The notes beneath the pieces are model-generated. The model was not told the DNA's origin. It ran no database searches and worked only from the letters and a program-made list of their open reading frames with translations. Below, in pieces: positions 6,276 to 15,065 of a stretch of 64,000 nt of DNA. The stretch's first letter is position 1. Each line of letters starts with the position of its first letter. A program made the position numbers and the translations under genes. The stretch comes from JAEUSG01 sp964590225. Lineage in GTDB: Bacteria; Fibrobacterota; OXYB2-FULL-49-7; JAEUSG01. The stretch lies in NCBI GenBank assembly GCA_964590225.1, contig CAZPWS010000004.1:1-64000 (forward strand). The letters run 5' to 3'.

Positions 6276-9059
6276 ATGCTTCAAAAATTTCTTATAGAAA
6301 ACTTATATGTTATTAATGGAGTTATTGGAATATTAATATGCGTTGCAATCGCCCAGAATGTCTCCGGCCACGGTCTCCATCGTCAGGGAAATAGGGAATT
6401 TGTCCGGTTTATAAATCTTTGCGCGCTAACACTCGGGATTCATGTTGTAGGACAGATACAGGCGGAAATTAATTCATACAAAACCATATTGATTTACGCT
6501 GCAATTCCCCTAATGCTCCTCTTGCCATACCACGCCATAATATTTCTCGCACGATTTACCGATTGCCCTAAATGCGAAAACTGGAAATACAGGCTGATTC
6601 TCGCGTTGCCCATTCCTGTTATAATCATAATGAATATCGCGTTCGTTGACAACTTCTGGACAAGCTTTGGCTCTAACCGCTGGGGATACTTTGTCCATCC
6701 GGGAATATGGTCAAAGGTAAATGTGGCTTATGCTCTTTTAATGGCGCTTGCAGGACTAACAATGCTCTTCCGCCGTCGGAATACAATTCGAATCAATAAG
6801 GTAGGAATTGCACTACTTACGGTTGGATCCGTCGCTCTTTTTCTCTTTTTTTTGCTTTTTAATAGCATTCTTCCAGCCTATTGCGACGACTACCCCTTCC
6901 TTGGAGCCGTAGGACTAAACATATTTGTGATCTGCGTTTTTGTGGCAATAAGGTTAAATCAACGGTTTTTTGATGTCGAACAGGCACTCTCTGACTATGA
7001 GAGGCTTAAATATTTCAACCTGACAAGCACTGCAATGGGCGTGCATACTCCATACAATGAACTATTAAAAATATTCACTAGAAATGCCCGTATCGCATCC
7101 GATAGCAATTCACTGATGCTAATTGAAATAAATGATGCAGAAAAGTTCACCATATCCCAATTCTCGACTGGTAGCAATGATTATCATCAGCATCCAAAAA
7201 TGACTATTTCGCAATCGCTCGAAACCGCCCCCGATTTTTTAAAAGCACTTATAAAAACCGGCGAGCCACAAACAGTATCAACTCTGAAAGAGCTTGCAGG
7301 GGGTGCCGTACCAGACGAGAAAGCGAAAAGATTGCAGGAAGCATCGAAATCGAAAAGATATGTCGCCATGCCCGTGCATGTAAGCGGGAAATTAAGAGGT
7401 GTACTTATTTTTGGTGTGAAAAGAGTTGAGGACGACCATACCCTATACGAGCTTTTTGCCAATCAATGCGCACAAATCATCAGAAGAAGCGAACTACTGA
7501 ATTCGTACAAATCCGCAAGGGACGAACAGTCTATTCTGCTGGACAATATTGACACATTAATTTGGTATTTCAGGGATGCGAACTCGCTTGGTCGGGTGAA
7601 TAGGGCATTTACTGATTTTTTTAACCTGCCGGCGTCAAGAGTCGATGGACAGCCAACCGAATCGCTTGGCCGATACAGCCAATCGCTTGACTCACTAATA
7701 AGAAAGTGTTCTGTATTGTTTACAACAGGAAAACCACTTACATTTGAAGAAGTTATCGAAAACAGCAGCGGCGAAAAAAGAACTCTTATGATCACCGCCA
7801 CACCCAAAATCAACAACTCACAAATTGTAGAATATGCTGTTTGTGTTGGATACGATGTAACAGAACTGAGAGCTATTGAAATGCAGCTCTACCATACACA
7901 AAAAATGGAAGCGATAGGGCTATTGGCTGGTGGCATCGCACATAATTTCAACAACCTGTTATCGTCCATAGTTGGCTACTCAGATCTAATATCATCTGAA
8001 TCAACGGAACCAATCATCAAGCAGTATGCCGATCGAATAACCATAGCTGGACGCCACGGCAGCCAACTCACCCAGCAGCTACTTGCTTTTGCGCGTAAAG
8101 GCAAATATCAGAATGCTCCCATTAATTTAATACAGGCTGTAAAAGATGTTGTAGCAATTATTGAAAACACATTTGATAGAAAGATCCATATCAGTTGTAA
8201 GCTTGCCATTAACGAAGCAGTAATCGAAGGAGATAGTTCTCAGATTTTTCAGATGCTGTTGAATCTTGCAATTAATTCGAAGGATGCAATGCCAAATGGC
8301 GGTAAGCTAACATTTACTGTCGAAGAAAAATCGATTGATGCCGATTTCTGCGCCAAAAACAGTTGGGCACGCGAAGGTACTTACTATGCCATATCCGTTA
8401 TTGATACCGGTACAGGAATTGATGACGGTGTTTTGCCACATATATTTGAACCTTTTTTTACTACAAAAGAAGTTGGAAAAGGGGTAGGACTTGGACTATC
8501 AAGTGTTTACGGATGTGTAAAAAACCATAAGGGCTATATCACAGTAAACAGTTCTCCTGGCGAAGGCTGTATATTCACCGTCTATCTCCCCCCTCTTGCC
8601 ACTGAAAACGCAATTGTAAATATGAAAATTCAGCCTACCAGACCAGAGATAATTGTAGCACCGTCCGAATCAAGGCATATAATGCTTATTGAAGATGAAG
8701 AAGATGTTAGAACGGTAACTTCAATATCATTAAGCAAAGCCGGTTACACCGTTCATGGATTTGACAATGGAAAATCTGCATTGGAGTTTTACAAGGATAA
8801 CTGGCAGACCATAAATGCGATAATACTTGATATAACTATGCCTGTAATGAATGGTCTTGAATGTATGAAAAGGCTCAAATGGATAAACCCCAAAGCAGCG
8901 GTACTTATAGTAAGCGGACACAGCCTTGACAACAACGCAAGACAACTCCTCGATGAAGGGGCGTTAAAATTTATTCAAAAGCCGTGGAACAGGAAAGAGT
9001 TTATTAACGCTGTCGCCGAAGCTTCCCACAACACCTCACTTCCCGACGCAAAACTGTGA
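6276..9059 (+). CDS. Hybrid sensor histidine kinase/response regulator (7TM-GAF-PAS-HisKA-HATPase-REC)
   Basis: The 927-residue protein starts with about seven hydrophobic segments (1-230), then a GAF-like region (about 250-400), a PAS domain (about 415-535), the dimerisation helix with phospho-acceptor His556 (GGIAHNFNNLL), an ATPase domain with N box NLAINSKDAMP and G boxes DTGTGI and GVGLGLS, and a receiver with acidic pair LIEDEED and phospho-acceptor Asp852 (ILDITMP). Ribosome-binding site AAGGAAG precedes the ATG. No separate DNA-binding regulator sits next to it, so the output partner is elsewhere. The last 24 bases overlap the convergent mnmE gene. Signal sensed is unknown. Confidence 0.92.
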   Translation: MLQKFLIENLYVINGVIGILICVAIAQNVSGHGLHRQGNREFVRFINLCALTLGIHVVGQIQAEINSYKTILIYAAIPLMLLLPYHAIIFLARFTDCPKCENWKYRLILALPIPVIIIMNIAFVDNFWTSFGSNRWGYFVHPGIWSKVNVAYALLMALAGLTMLFRRRNTIRINKVGIALLTVGSVALFLFFLLFNSILPAYCDDYPFLGAVGLNIFVICVFVAIRLNQRFFDVEQALSDYERLKYFNLTSTAMGVHTPYNELLKIFTRNARIASDSNSLMLIEINDAEKFTISQFSTGSNDYHQHPKMTISQSLETAPDFLKALIKTGEPQTVSTLKELAGGAVPDEKAKRLQEASKSKRYVAMPVHVSGKLRGVLIFGVKRVEDDHTLYELFANQCAQIIRRSELLNSYKSARDEQSILLDNIDTLIWYFRDANSLGRVNRAFTDFFNLPASRVDGQPTESLGRYSQSLDSLIRKCSVLFTTGKPLTFEEVIENSSGEKRTLMITATPKINNSQIVEYAVCVGYDVTELRAIEMQLYHTQKMEAIGLLAGGIAHNFNNLLSSIVGYSDLISSESTEPIIKQYADRITIAGRHGSQLTQQLLAFARKGKYQNAPINLIQAVKDVVAIIENTFDRKIHISCKLAINEAVIEGDSSQIFQMLLNLAINSKDAMPNGGKLTFTVEEKSIDADFCAKNSWAREGTYYAISVIDTGTGIDDGVLPHIFEPFFTTKEVGKGVGLGLSSVYGCVKNHKGYITVNSSPGEGCIFTVYLPPLATENAIVNMKIQPTRPEIIVAPSESRHIMLIEDEEDVRTVTSISLSKAGYTVHGFDNGKSALEFYKDNWQTINAIILDITMPVMNGLECMKRLKWINPKAAVLIVSGHSLDNNARQLLDEGALKFIQKPWNRKEFINAVAEASHNTSLPDAKL

Positions 9060-10397
9060 GAATACTTTATGCAGCACATCATCATCTGAAACTGTTCCTA
9101 TTATTTGTCCAAGATTGTTCAATACCCGTCTTACAAGCTGCGCAATTATTTCCTCACGAACCAATAAGTCGGTATCCAACATTTCTATCACCTCTTTGGT
9201 TAAAGAAGCGGCCGTTGATAAACATTCGAATTGGCGCATATTTGTTATAACAGGAACCATCTCATTAGGTTCAGTAGAGGGAATTGTACGAATAACGGCC
9301 TGCTTAATCTCATCTAACCCCAAACCGGTTTTTGACGAAGCATAAATACAATTCTCATTATTGGGAACGCTTTCACCAATAAGGTCCGCTTTATTCATTA
9401 TTGTTATCTTTTCAGCAGCAAAATCTTCGAGCGCAGCCATTTTAGCTCCATTAGTGGAATCTATCACTTCCAGAATTATATCCGCTTCATGCGCCACTTT
9501 TTTAGCAAGTTCTATCCCAAGAGACTCGACACGGTCTTTCGCCTCGCGTATTCCTGCCGTATCAACAAGAATAACTTTGCGGCCGGCTAATATAATAGTC
9601 TCTTCCACTGTGTCGCGAGTTGTACCAGGCTCGGCATCAACAATAACCCTTTCCTTTTCACAAATAGCGTTAAAGAGGCTCGATTTACCGGCATTGGGCT
9701 GACCTACAAGCACAACCTTTATTCCCTTTGTTATTCGACGCCCTTCCTTAAATGAAGCTACAAGTCGTTCAATTTCAGAATAGATTCTTTTTATCTCTGC
9801 CCGAAACAAATCAATATCAGCTAACGAAATAAGATTTTCTTCTGGAAAATCAATTACTGCCTCAACCGTTACCAAAATGTTCGTTAATGAATTTTTAAGG
9901 CCTTGCAATTGATTTGACAGGGTTCCCTTAAGCTGTGAAAGTGCTATACGGCTCTCGACTTCACCTTCTGCTGCAATTATTGCAGAAACAGCTTCTGCTT
10001 GCAACAAATCCATTTTACCATTAAGAAAAGCTCTCTTTGTGAACTCCCCTTGGGTGGCTGCCACCGCGCCAGACTCTATTAATAGAGTTATTATTCTGTT
10101 AACAATATAGCCAGATCCATGGCAGGAAATTTCTGCCATATCTTCGCCCGTATAACTTGCTGGGGAGCGAAAATATACTAATACAACATTATCTACAATT
10201 TTCCCCAAAGAATCGACGATGTCACCAACCATTGCCCTTTTCGGCTCAACTTGGTTCAAAGCCGCCTTCTTCGGTTTAAAAACAGCCCCTAATAATTTAA
10301 GGGTTTCTGGACCACTCACCCTTATTACAGCTATGGCACCATATCCAATCGCCGTCGATAAGGCGACAATAGTAGAATTACTTTTGCCTGTAACCAT
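9036..10397 (-). CDS. mnmE: tRNA modification GTPase MnmE
   Basis: MnmE with MnmG makes the cmnm5U modification at wobble uridine 34 of several tRNAs. The N-terminal domain has DTIVALSTAIGYGAIAVIRVSG-like sequence (here STIVALSTAIGYG) for folate/one-carbon binding, the G domain has GQPNAGKSS (G1), TTRD (G2), DTAG (G3) and NKAD (G4), and the protein ends in CVGK, the expected C-terminal catalytic cysteine tail. ATG 10397 is preferred (AGGGAAG before it, 453 residues, normal length); an in-frame TTG at 10433 sits inside the terminator hairpin at 10425-10450 and is unlikely. Confidence 0.95.
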   Translation of the reverse strand: MVTGKSNSTIVALSTAIGYGAIAVIRVSGPETLKLLGAVFKPKKAALNQVEPKRAMVGDIVDSLGKIVDNVVLVYFRSPASYTGEDMAEISCHGSGYIVNRIITLLIESGAVAATQGEFTKRAFLNGKMDLLQAEAVSAIIAAEGEVESRIALSQLKGTLSNQLQGLKNSLTNILVTVEAVIDFPEENLISLADIDLFRAEIKRIYSEIERLVASFKEGRRITKGIKVVLVGQPNAGKSSLFNAICEKERVIVDAEPGTTRDTVEETIILAGRKVILVDTAGIREAKDRVESLGIELAKKVAHEADIILEVIDSTNGAKMAALEDFAAEKITIMNKADLIGESVPNNENCIYASSKTGLGLDEIKQAVIRTIPSTEPNEMVPVITNMRQFECLSTAASLTKEVIEMLDTDLLVREEIIAQLVRRVLNNLGQIIGTVSDDDVLHKVFSQFCVGK

Positions 10398-10424
10398 ATA
10401 CTTCCCTACCGATACCTTGAAAAA

Positions 10425-10450
10425 ATCCCGCAACCTTCCGATTGCGGGAT
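10425..10450 (-). terminator. Rho-independent terminator after the small basic protein gene
   Basis: Perfect 9-bp stem ATCCCGCAA / TTGCGGGAT with an 8-base loop; read on the minus strand it is followed by TTTTTT. It separates the rpsA-side operon from mnmE and helps fix the mnmE start downstream of it. Confidence 0.8.
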
Positions 10451-10490
10451 CGATAAATTTTTCTTTTTGAAAGAATCAATAAAAAGAGTA

Positions 10491-10742
10491 TTACTTCTTG
10501 ATAACGCCCTTATCGAGAAGAATTTTGTGGTTTGCTCTTTTTGTCCTTCTCTTTTTACGAAGGTCTTCTTTAAGTTCTTTAACCTTTTTTGAATAGATTA
10601 CCCACCGTGGCTTATCAGGTTTTGCCTCCGACTTCAAATCTCTTTCAAGCCTTTTCTTGGAAGACCAGCGGGCTTTTTTTTCTTCGGTTTTACCCTTTTT
10701 GGCCCCGCCCTTCCCCGAAACTTTCTTTATTTTTTCGCCCAT
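10491..10742 (-). CDS. Small lysine-rich basic protein, function unknown
   Basis: The 83-residue protein is extremely basic (KKVSGKGGAKKGK, KKRLERDLKSEAK, LRKKRRTKRANHK) with a central PRWVIYSKK. Ribosome-binding site GAGGAA lies 8 bases before ATG, the gene follows rpsA by 35 bases, and a strong terminator follows it, so it is a real end-of-operon gene. Composition suggests nucleic-acid or ribosome binding. It is not a ribosomal protein I recognise (it does not match bS20 or bS21 patterns). Confidence 0.7.
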   Translation of the reverse strand: MGEKIKKVSGKGGAKKGKTEEKKARWSSKKRLERDLKSEAKPDKPRWVIYSKKVKELKEDLRKKRRTKRANHKILLDKGVIKK

Positions 10743-10777
10743 CGATTATTTTCCTCTAAAAAATGGTTAAAATACAA

Positions 10778-12553
10778 TTACTCTTTCTTTAATTTTGAAA
10801 AATCAAAGGCGTCCCCAAGCGTAGAACCTGGATCACCCTGTTTTTTTGAGTAGTTTTCGTAATCAGCCTTTTCCTTGCCTTTCACAAAATCATCAACCGA
10901 AAGGGTAATTTTCCTGTTTTCGTGGTCAAACTCTATAACCTTCAGATCAAGAGAGTCACCTTCGCCAAAATGTGAAGAAGGTTTTTCGATATCACCCTTG
11001 CCTAATTTATTGGATGGCACAAATCCTTCAATATCGGGCGCAAGCTCAACTACCACTCCACGATCAAGCAATCTAATGATCTTTGCCGTTACATCAGCAC
11101 CAACTCCGAATCTGTTGTGAAGGTTTGCCCACGGATCCTCTTCGATCTGTTTCATGCCAAGCGAAACCCGCTTTTTATCTTTGTCGATAGAAAGAACCAC
11201 ACAAGTGACTTCATCACCTTTCTTTAACATCTCGTTTGGATGTTTGATCTTTTTTGTCCACGACATATCCGAAACATGTACAAGTCCGTCGATACCATCC
11301 CTCAGACCGATAAACGCACCAAAAGCGGTAACATTTCGTACGGCACCAGTTACCCTCTTACCAATAGGGAACTCACTATCAATAGTATCCCATGGATTAT
11401 CGAGAAGCTGCTTAAGTCCAAGTGATATTTTCTCACTTTGTTCATCAATTTTAAGGACGATGGCTTCAACTTCCATGCCAACATCAACTATACCTTTAGG
11501 AGACTTAACATTTTTCGACCAGGACATCTCAGAGATATGAATAAGCCCTTCAATACCCTTCTCAATCTCCATGAAGGCACCGTAATCGGTGATATTTACA
11601 ATTTTTCCTACAACCTTTGAGCCTTCGGGATATTTCTGGCGAATTCCTTCCCACGGATGAGGCTGTAGCTGCTTCATTCCAAGCGAGATTCTTTCCTTCT
11701 CTTCATCATAATCAAGAATTTTTACCGTTATTTCCTCACCAATTTTTACAAGCTCAGTAGGATGATTTACACGGGACCATGACATATCCGTGATATGAAG
11801 CAAGCCATCTACTCCACCCAAATCGACAAATACGCCGAAATCGGTAATGTTTTTGACGGTTCCTTTTCTGATTTGACCTTTGGCAATATCCGAAAGAACA
11901 ACTCCCCTCATCTTTACCCGTTCTTCTTCAAGCACAACACGGCGAGAAACAACAACATTACGCCGCAGCTTATTGACTTTAATTACCCTAACCTCAATTG
12001 GCTTGTTAACCATTGAGTCGAGATCTGGAATCTGACGCAAATCAATCTGTGAGCCAGGTAAAAATGCGTCAACACCAAATAGGTCAACCACAACCCCACC
12101 CTTAATTTTTTTCGTTACCATGCCACGGATAATTTCTCCGTTTGCATGCACATCCTTGATTTTTTCCCATACCTTGGCAAAATCAGCTCTCTGTTTAGAA
12201 AGCACAACCTGACCTTCATTATCTTCGACCTGTTCAAGGTATATATCTACTTCATCACCTTCCTTGAGGTCGGTCATGTCCTTAAACTCATGTATAGAAA
12301 CGACACCTTCAGATTTGAAGTTAATGTCAACATAAGCTTCATGCTTGGTTAATTTAACAATCTTACCCTTAACGACATTGCCTTCCTCAATCTTGTGAAT
12401 GGAATTGTCGTACATTGCAAGTTCTTCGTCCGACATTCTTGAGTCGGGATTTCCTTGCTCAGCGGCAAGTATGTCCTTTAGATCTTCGTCTGAACCGAAA
12501 AGGAGTTTACCATCTGAAGTTTTTGTTTTTGATTCTGTTTTTGTTTTTACCAT
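10778..12553 (-). CDS. rpsA: 30S ribosomal protein S1
   Basis: The 591-residue protein contains six S1 OB-fold repeats, recognised by the recurring VxGxVxxITDFGAFVxLxxGxxGLxHxSDMSW pattern (for example GTVKNITDFGVFVDLG and GLVHVSDMSWTKK), an acidic N-terminus and a normal S1 length. It binds mRNA and helps 30S initiation. Ribosome-binding site AGGAAG precedes ATG. cmk lies directly upstream, the classical cmk-rpsA pair. A short hairpin (12583-12601) lies in the leader. The last repeats diverge (VELAPDIEGFVPSNKL), as usual for S1. Confidence 0.96.
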   Translation of the reverse strand: MVKTKTESKTKTSDGKLLFGSDEDLKDILAAEQGNPDSRMSDEELAMYDNSIHKIEEGNVVKGKIVKLTKHEAYVDINFKSEGVVSIHEFKDMTDLKEGDEVDIYLEQVEDNEGQVVLSKQRADFAKVWEKIKDVHANGEIIRGMVTKKIKGGVVVDLFGVDAFLPGSQIDLRQIPDLDSMVNKPIEVRVIKVNKLRRNVVVSRRVVLEEERVKMRGVVLSDIAKGQIRKGTVKNITDFGVFVDLGGVDGLLHITDMSWSRVNHPTELVKIGEEITVKILDYDEEKERISLGMKQLQPHPWEGIRQKYPEGSKVVGKIVNITDYGAFMEIEKGIEGLIHISEMSWSKNVKSPKGIVDVGMEVEAIVLKIDEQSEKISLGLKQLLDNPWDTIDSEFPIGKRVTGAVRNVTAFGAFIGLRDGIDGLVHVSDMSWTKKIKHPNEMLKKGDEVTCVVLSIDKDKKRVSLGMKQIEEDPWANLHNRFGVGADVTAKIIRLLDRGVVVELAPDIEGFVPSNKLGKGDIEKPSSHFGEGDSLDLKVIEFDHENRKITLSVDDFVKGKEKADYENYSKKQGDPGSTLGDAFDFSKLKKE

Positions 12554-12582
12554 TTTATTTCTTCCTGCTTTCTTTACCTACA

Positions 12583-12601
12583 ACCGGCGGAAGTTTCCGG
12601 T
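12583..12601 (-). promoter_or_regulatory. Short hairpin in the rpsA leader
   Basis: ACCGG / CCGGT, 5-bp stem with a 9-base loop, between cmk and rpsA and upstream of the rpsA ribosome-binding site. S1 autoregulates its translation through leader structure in other bacteria; whether this hairpin does so is a guess. Confidence 0.3.
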
Positions 12602-12622
12602 ATAAGGGTTAAGGTTTATTAA

Positions 12623-13327
12623 TCAGGAGCCTGTTAAGCTCTTATTCACCATATCTACAATAATATCAACTTGTTCAGTAACAGACAATCCGGTTGTATC
12701 AATTAAAACCGCATCTGAAGCCTTAACGAGAGGAGATACAGGTCTGGTAGAATCTATTCTGTCTCTTTCTGCTATCTCCTCTTTTAGCTTTTCCAAAGAG
12801 AGCGGTTTTCCAGCTCTTTCGAAATCAAGCGCCCGCCTTCTTGCCCTTTCTTCTATTGAGGCTGTTACAAAAAATTTAAAGCGGGCATTCGGAAATACTA
12901 CAGTTCCAATATCCCTTCCTTCGAGAACAATTGAGGAGTGATTTGCAGCTTCTTTCTGTTTTTTTACCATTTCATTTCGCACAATTTGTGACTGACAATA
13001 GAGCGAAACAACTGAAGAAATTTCCTTGGATCGGATAGCCGTTGAAATATCGCGACCATTTACGGAAATTTTTTGTGAGCCATCACTATTCCGCTCAAAA
13101 AGAAAATTGCAGTCCCGTGCAATGGCAGATAGCGAAGCAGCATCGTTTTTATCGATATTTTTTTCAATTGCAAGAAGCGCAAGTGTTCTGTACATGGCAC
13201 CTGTGTCGATATGCGGAATAGCAAGCTTTTGTGCTACCAGGGCAGCCGTTGAACTTTTGCCAGACCCTGCCGGTCCATCGATAGCTACAACATAAAACAG
13301 CTGAACTTCTTTTTTTTCAATCTTCAT
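12623..13327 (-). CDS. cmk: Cytidylate kinase
   Basis: (d)CMP kinase phosphorylates CMP and dCMP with ATP. The P-loop IDGPAGSGKSS is followed by HIDTGAMYRTLAL (substrate-binding) and later VLEGRDIGTVVFPNA and the lid ERARRRALDF. ATG 13327 (MKIEKKEVQLF) gives 234 residues, close to the usual 220-230; an upstream in-frame start at 13369 adds an unrelated hydrophobic tail. It pairs with rpsA downstream as in many bacteria. Confidence 0.95.
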   Translation of the reverse strand: MKIEKKEVQLFYVVAIDGPAGSGKSSTAALVAQKLAIPHIDTGAMYRTLALLAIEKNIDKNDAASLSAIARDCNFLFERNSDGSQKISVNGRDISTAIRSKEISSVVSLYCQSQIVRNEMVKKQKEAANHSSIVLEGRDIGTVVFPNARFKFFVTASIEERARRRALDFERAGKPLSLEKLKEEIAERDRIDSTRPVSPLVKASDAVLIDTTGLSVTEQVDIIVDMVNKSLTGS

Positions 13328-13369
13328 GGCTGATGGAATATAGATTATTGCAGTGGAAAAAGCGTGCAT

Positions 13370-13690
13370 TTTATTCTGATTTCCATCTGATTTTATGTTG
13401 ATCGAATTGACTCATAAAAAAACCCCAACTAATTGAAATAGTTCGGTGCTTTTGGCACCTTCTGTTGAACAAGTTTGGATTAATAGTACATTATTCAGCG
13501 GAATCTTTTATCTTACTGTAATAGCGTCACTTATCCCAGGTGGTATAAGAGTGATTGGATTTATTTCTACACTGCCTTTAGCTAAGGCGGGAGGATATTG
13601 TGTGTCTATTATTGGCCATCCCACTTCTTCTTTATCAAAAGCGGTGTGAATAGACATCTCAATAAACTAACCAAAGAATGGATTTGCGAA
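13370..13690. other. Intergenic region without a supported gene
   Basis: About 320 bases between cmk and the MarC gene. Two small hairpins are visible near the left side: AACTA / TAGTT (around 13427-13443) and GGTGC / GCACC (around 13445-13459). A 67-codon plus-strand frame (13446-13649) has no recognisable domain and no ribosome-binding site. The divergent promoters of cmk and the MarC gene must lie here, but I cannot place them. Confidence 0.5.
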
Positions 13691-14305
13691 ATGAATACTA
13701 TATCCATTGATATTCTAATTAAAGCAACATTGACCGTTTTGGTGATGATAAACCCGATTAGCAAAATATTCGTTCTTACTTTTCTTGCAAAGGAATCAAG
13801 CCGAAGTGATATGCAGATTTTGATTTTGAAATCGAGCCTTATTGCGATGATTATTCTTTTAGTGTTGTCCCTCAGCGGAGACTTCATTCTAAGTCAGATT
13901 TTTCATGTTCGGCTTTGCTCACTAAAAATTGCTGGTGGTATAGTGTTGTTTTTTGTCGGTTTTAGTGCAGTTACAAAGGGAATATTTTTTGAGATAAACG
14001 AAAAGAGCAGCTTTCAAGATCTTTCAATAGTTCCGCTTGCTTCCCCTATGATTGCAGGACCAGCAACCATAACAACTGCCATATCGTTATCGACAGAAAT
14101 GGGGCAATTGGTTTCTTTAATAAGTATATTTTGCGCTCTAATAATAAATTTTTTACTTATGAATACCCATCGCTTTGTGAGTTCATGGCTTAGAAAATTC
14201 AATATAATGGGAGCACTTATTAGAATCACCGGACTAGTAATAGTTGCAATGGCCATCGAGATGGTTGTTTCCGGAATTGAAATGGTATTTAAGGGTTTAG
14301 TTTGA
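13691..14305 (+). CDS. MarC family integral membrane protein
   Basis: Start chosen at ATG 13691 (MNTISIDILIKA), giving 204 residues and about six transmembrane segments, the normal MarC size. Family motifs are LVMINPISKIFV near the start and PLASPMIAGPATITT in the middle (the MarC PLAxPxxAGPGxI signature). The family was once tied to multiple antibiotic resistance, but its transport function is unsettled. The ribosome-binding site is weak, so the start is not certain. It stands alone. Confidence 0.85.
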   Translation: MNTISIDILIKATLTVLVMINPISKIFVLTFLAKESSRSDMQILILKSSLIAMIILLVLSLSGDFILSQIFHVRLCSLKIAGGIVLFFVGFSAVTKGIFFEINEKSSFQDLSIVPLASPMIAGPATITTAISLSTEMGQLVSLISIFCALIINFLLMNTHRFVSSWLRKFNIMGALIRITGLVIVAMAIEMVVSGIEMVFKGLV

Positions 14306-14320
14306 TCTTTGGCAGATAAA

Positions 14321-14587
14321 ATGTACCAGTTATTTTACCCAAGTTCATATAAAAACTTCAATGAACATCTTCTGAACATTTTTATTTATAAAGCAGGGGA
14401 TATTTCTGATAATTCTCAAGGCTATCAAGCTCAAGATCTATATCTAATTCATGCCAATGCAAGTGAAATCCATGAAGTAATTTCACATCAAGAATTGAAC
14501 CTGCTAAAGAATATTAAGAAGAAATATACATCAGCAAGAACTACTTCCAAATCAGCTAAGGTTTATTATTCAAGGTATAACAAATAA
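14321..14587 (+). CDS. Doubtful hypothetical frame before the BrnT remnant
   Basis: An 88-codon frame from ATG 14321 (a TTG 12 bases upstream is also possible) right after the MarC gene. No known domain, signal peptide or clear ribosome-binding site is visible, and its last 80 bases overlap the BrnT remnant in another frame. It may be noncoding debris left by the event that removed the front half of brnT. Confidence 0.2.
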   Translation: MYQLFYPSSYKNFNEHLLNIFIYKAGDISDNSQGYQAQDLYLIHANASEIHEVISHQELNLLKNIKKKYTSARTTSKSAKVYYSRYNK

Positions 14588-14696
14588 AGAACGCTGTCTT
14601 TTTATTGTTTTCACGATTCGAGGAGACAAAATTCGGCCAATTTCTGCAAGAGACATGTCGAGAAAGGAAAGAAAATATTATGAAGAAAACTCTTAA
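14508..14696 (+). pseudogene. 5'-truncated BrnT-type toxin remnant
   Basis: In the frame ending at TAA 14694-14696 the sequence reads RFIIQGITNKERCLFIVFTI, then RGDKIRPISARDMSRKE and RKYYEENS. This aligns without gaps to the C-terminal half of BrnT (DUF497) RNase toxins, whose hallmark is GRLLxVxYTxRxxxIRIISARxAxxxER. The N-terminal half (the WDxxKxxxNxxKHG region) is absent: the frame is closed by stops upstream at 14496 and 14505, and no start codon precedes it. The frame overlaps the antitoxin start by 17 bases, as in intact brnT-antitoxin pairs. Toxin should be inactive. Confidence 0.75.
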
Positions 14697-15003
14697 ACCT
14701 ATTCCCAATTTTAAAACAGACCAAGAAGCTGCGGATTTTTGGGATAATAATGATGCTACGGAACATTTTGATTATTCTAAGGCAAAAAGGGTTGTTTTCC
14801 CAAACTTGAAACCCTCTACTGAAACAATTTCAATCCGATTGCCTACGAGCCTTCTTGATGGCATTAAAAATCAGGCAAATAAAAATGATGTCCCATATCA
14901 ATCATATTTGAAAATGATTTTATCAGAAAAACTTCAGGAAATAATCGGCAATTTTGGAGGTTCTTCTATCCATGGCTTACGAACAAAGCATGGCAGAGTT
15001 TAA
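14680..15003 (+). CDS. CopG-type antitoxin partner of BrnT
   Basis: The 107-residue protein starts MKKTLKPIPNFKTDQEAADF and contains DNNDATEHFDYSK, NLKPSTETISIRLP and VPYQSYLKMILSEKL, the pattern of the CopG_antitoxin family whose genes follow brnT toxins. The central part is a ribbon-helix-helix DNA-binding domain that normally represses the toxin-antitoxin operon. AAAGGAAAG lies before the ATG. The toxin upstream is broken (14508-14696), so this antitoxin appears orphaned; it may survive as an anti-toxin against other copies or as a repressor. Frame and length are intact. Confidence 0.85.
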   Translation: MKKTLKPIPNFKTDQEAADFWDNNDATEHFDYSKAKRVVFPNLKPSTETISIRLPTSLLDGIKNQANKNDVPYQSYLKMILSEKLQEIIGNFGGSSIHGLRTKHGRV

Positions 15004-15038
15004 TCTTAAAGAAACGGGAGATCATAAAACCGAACTTT

Positions 15039-15061
15039 GCATTAGCAGAAACCTCTAATGC
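15039..15061. terminator. Hairpin between convergent antitoxin and WYL genes
   Basis: GCATTAG / CTAATGC, a 7-bp stem with a 9-base loop between two convergent genes. No T-run follows on either strand, so termination activity is uncertain. Confidence 0.3.
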
Positions 15062-15065
15062 GATA

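Noticed and set aside
13446..13649. 67-codon plus-strand frame between cmk and MarC
   Set aside because: No ribosome-binding site, no domain, weak protein-like composition; left as intergenic.
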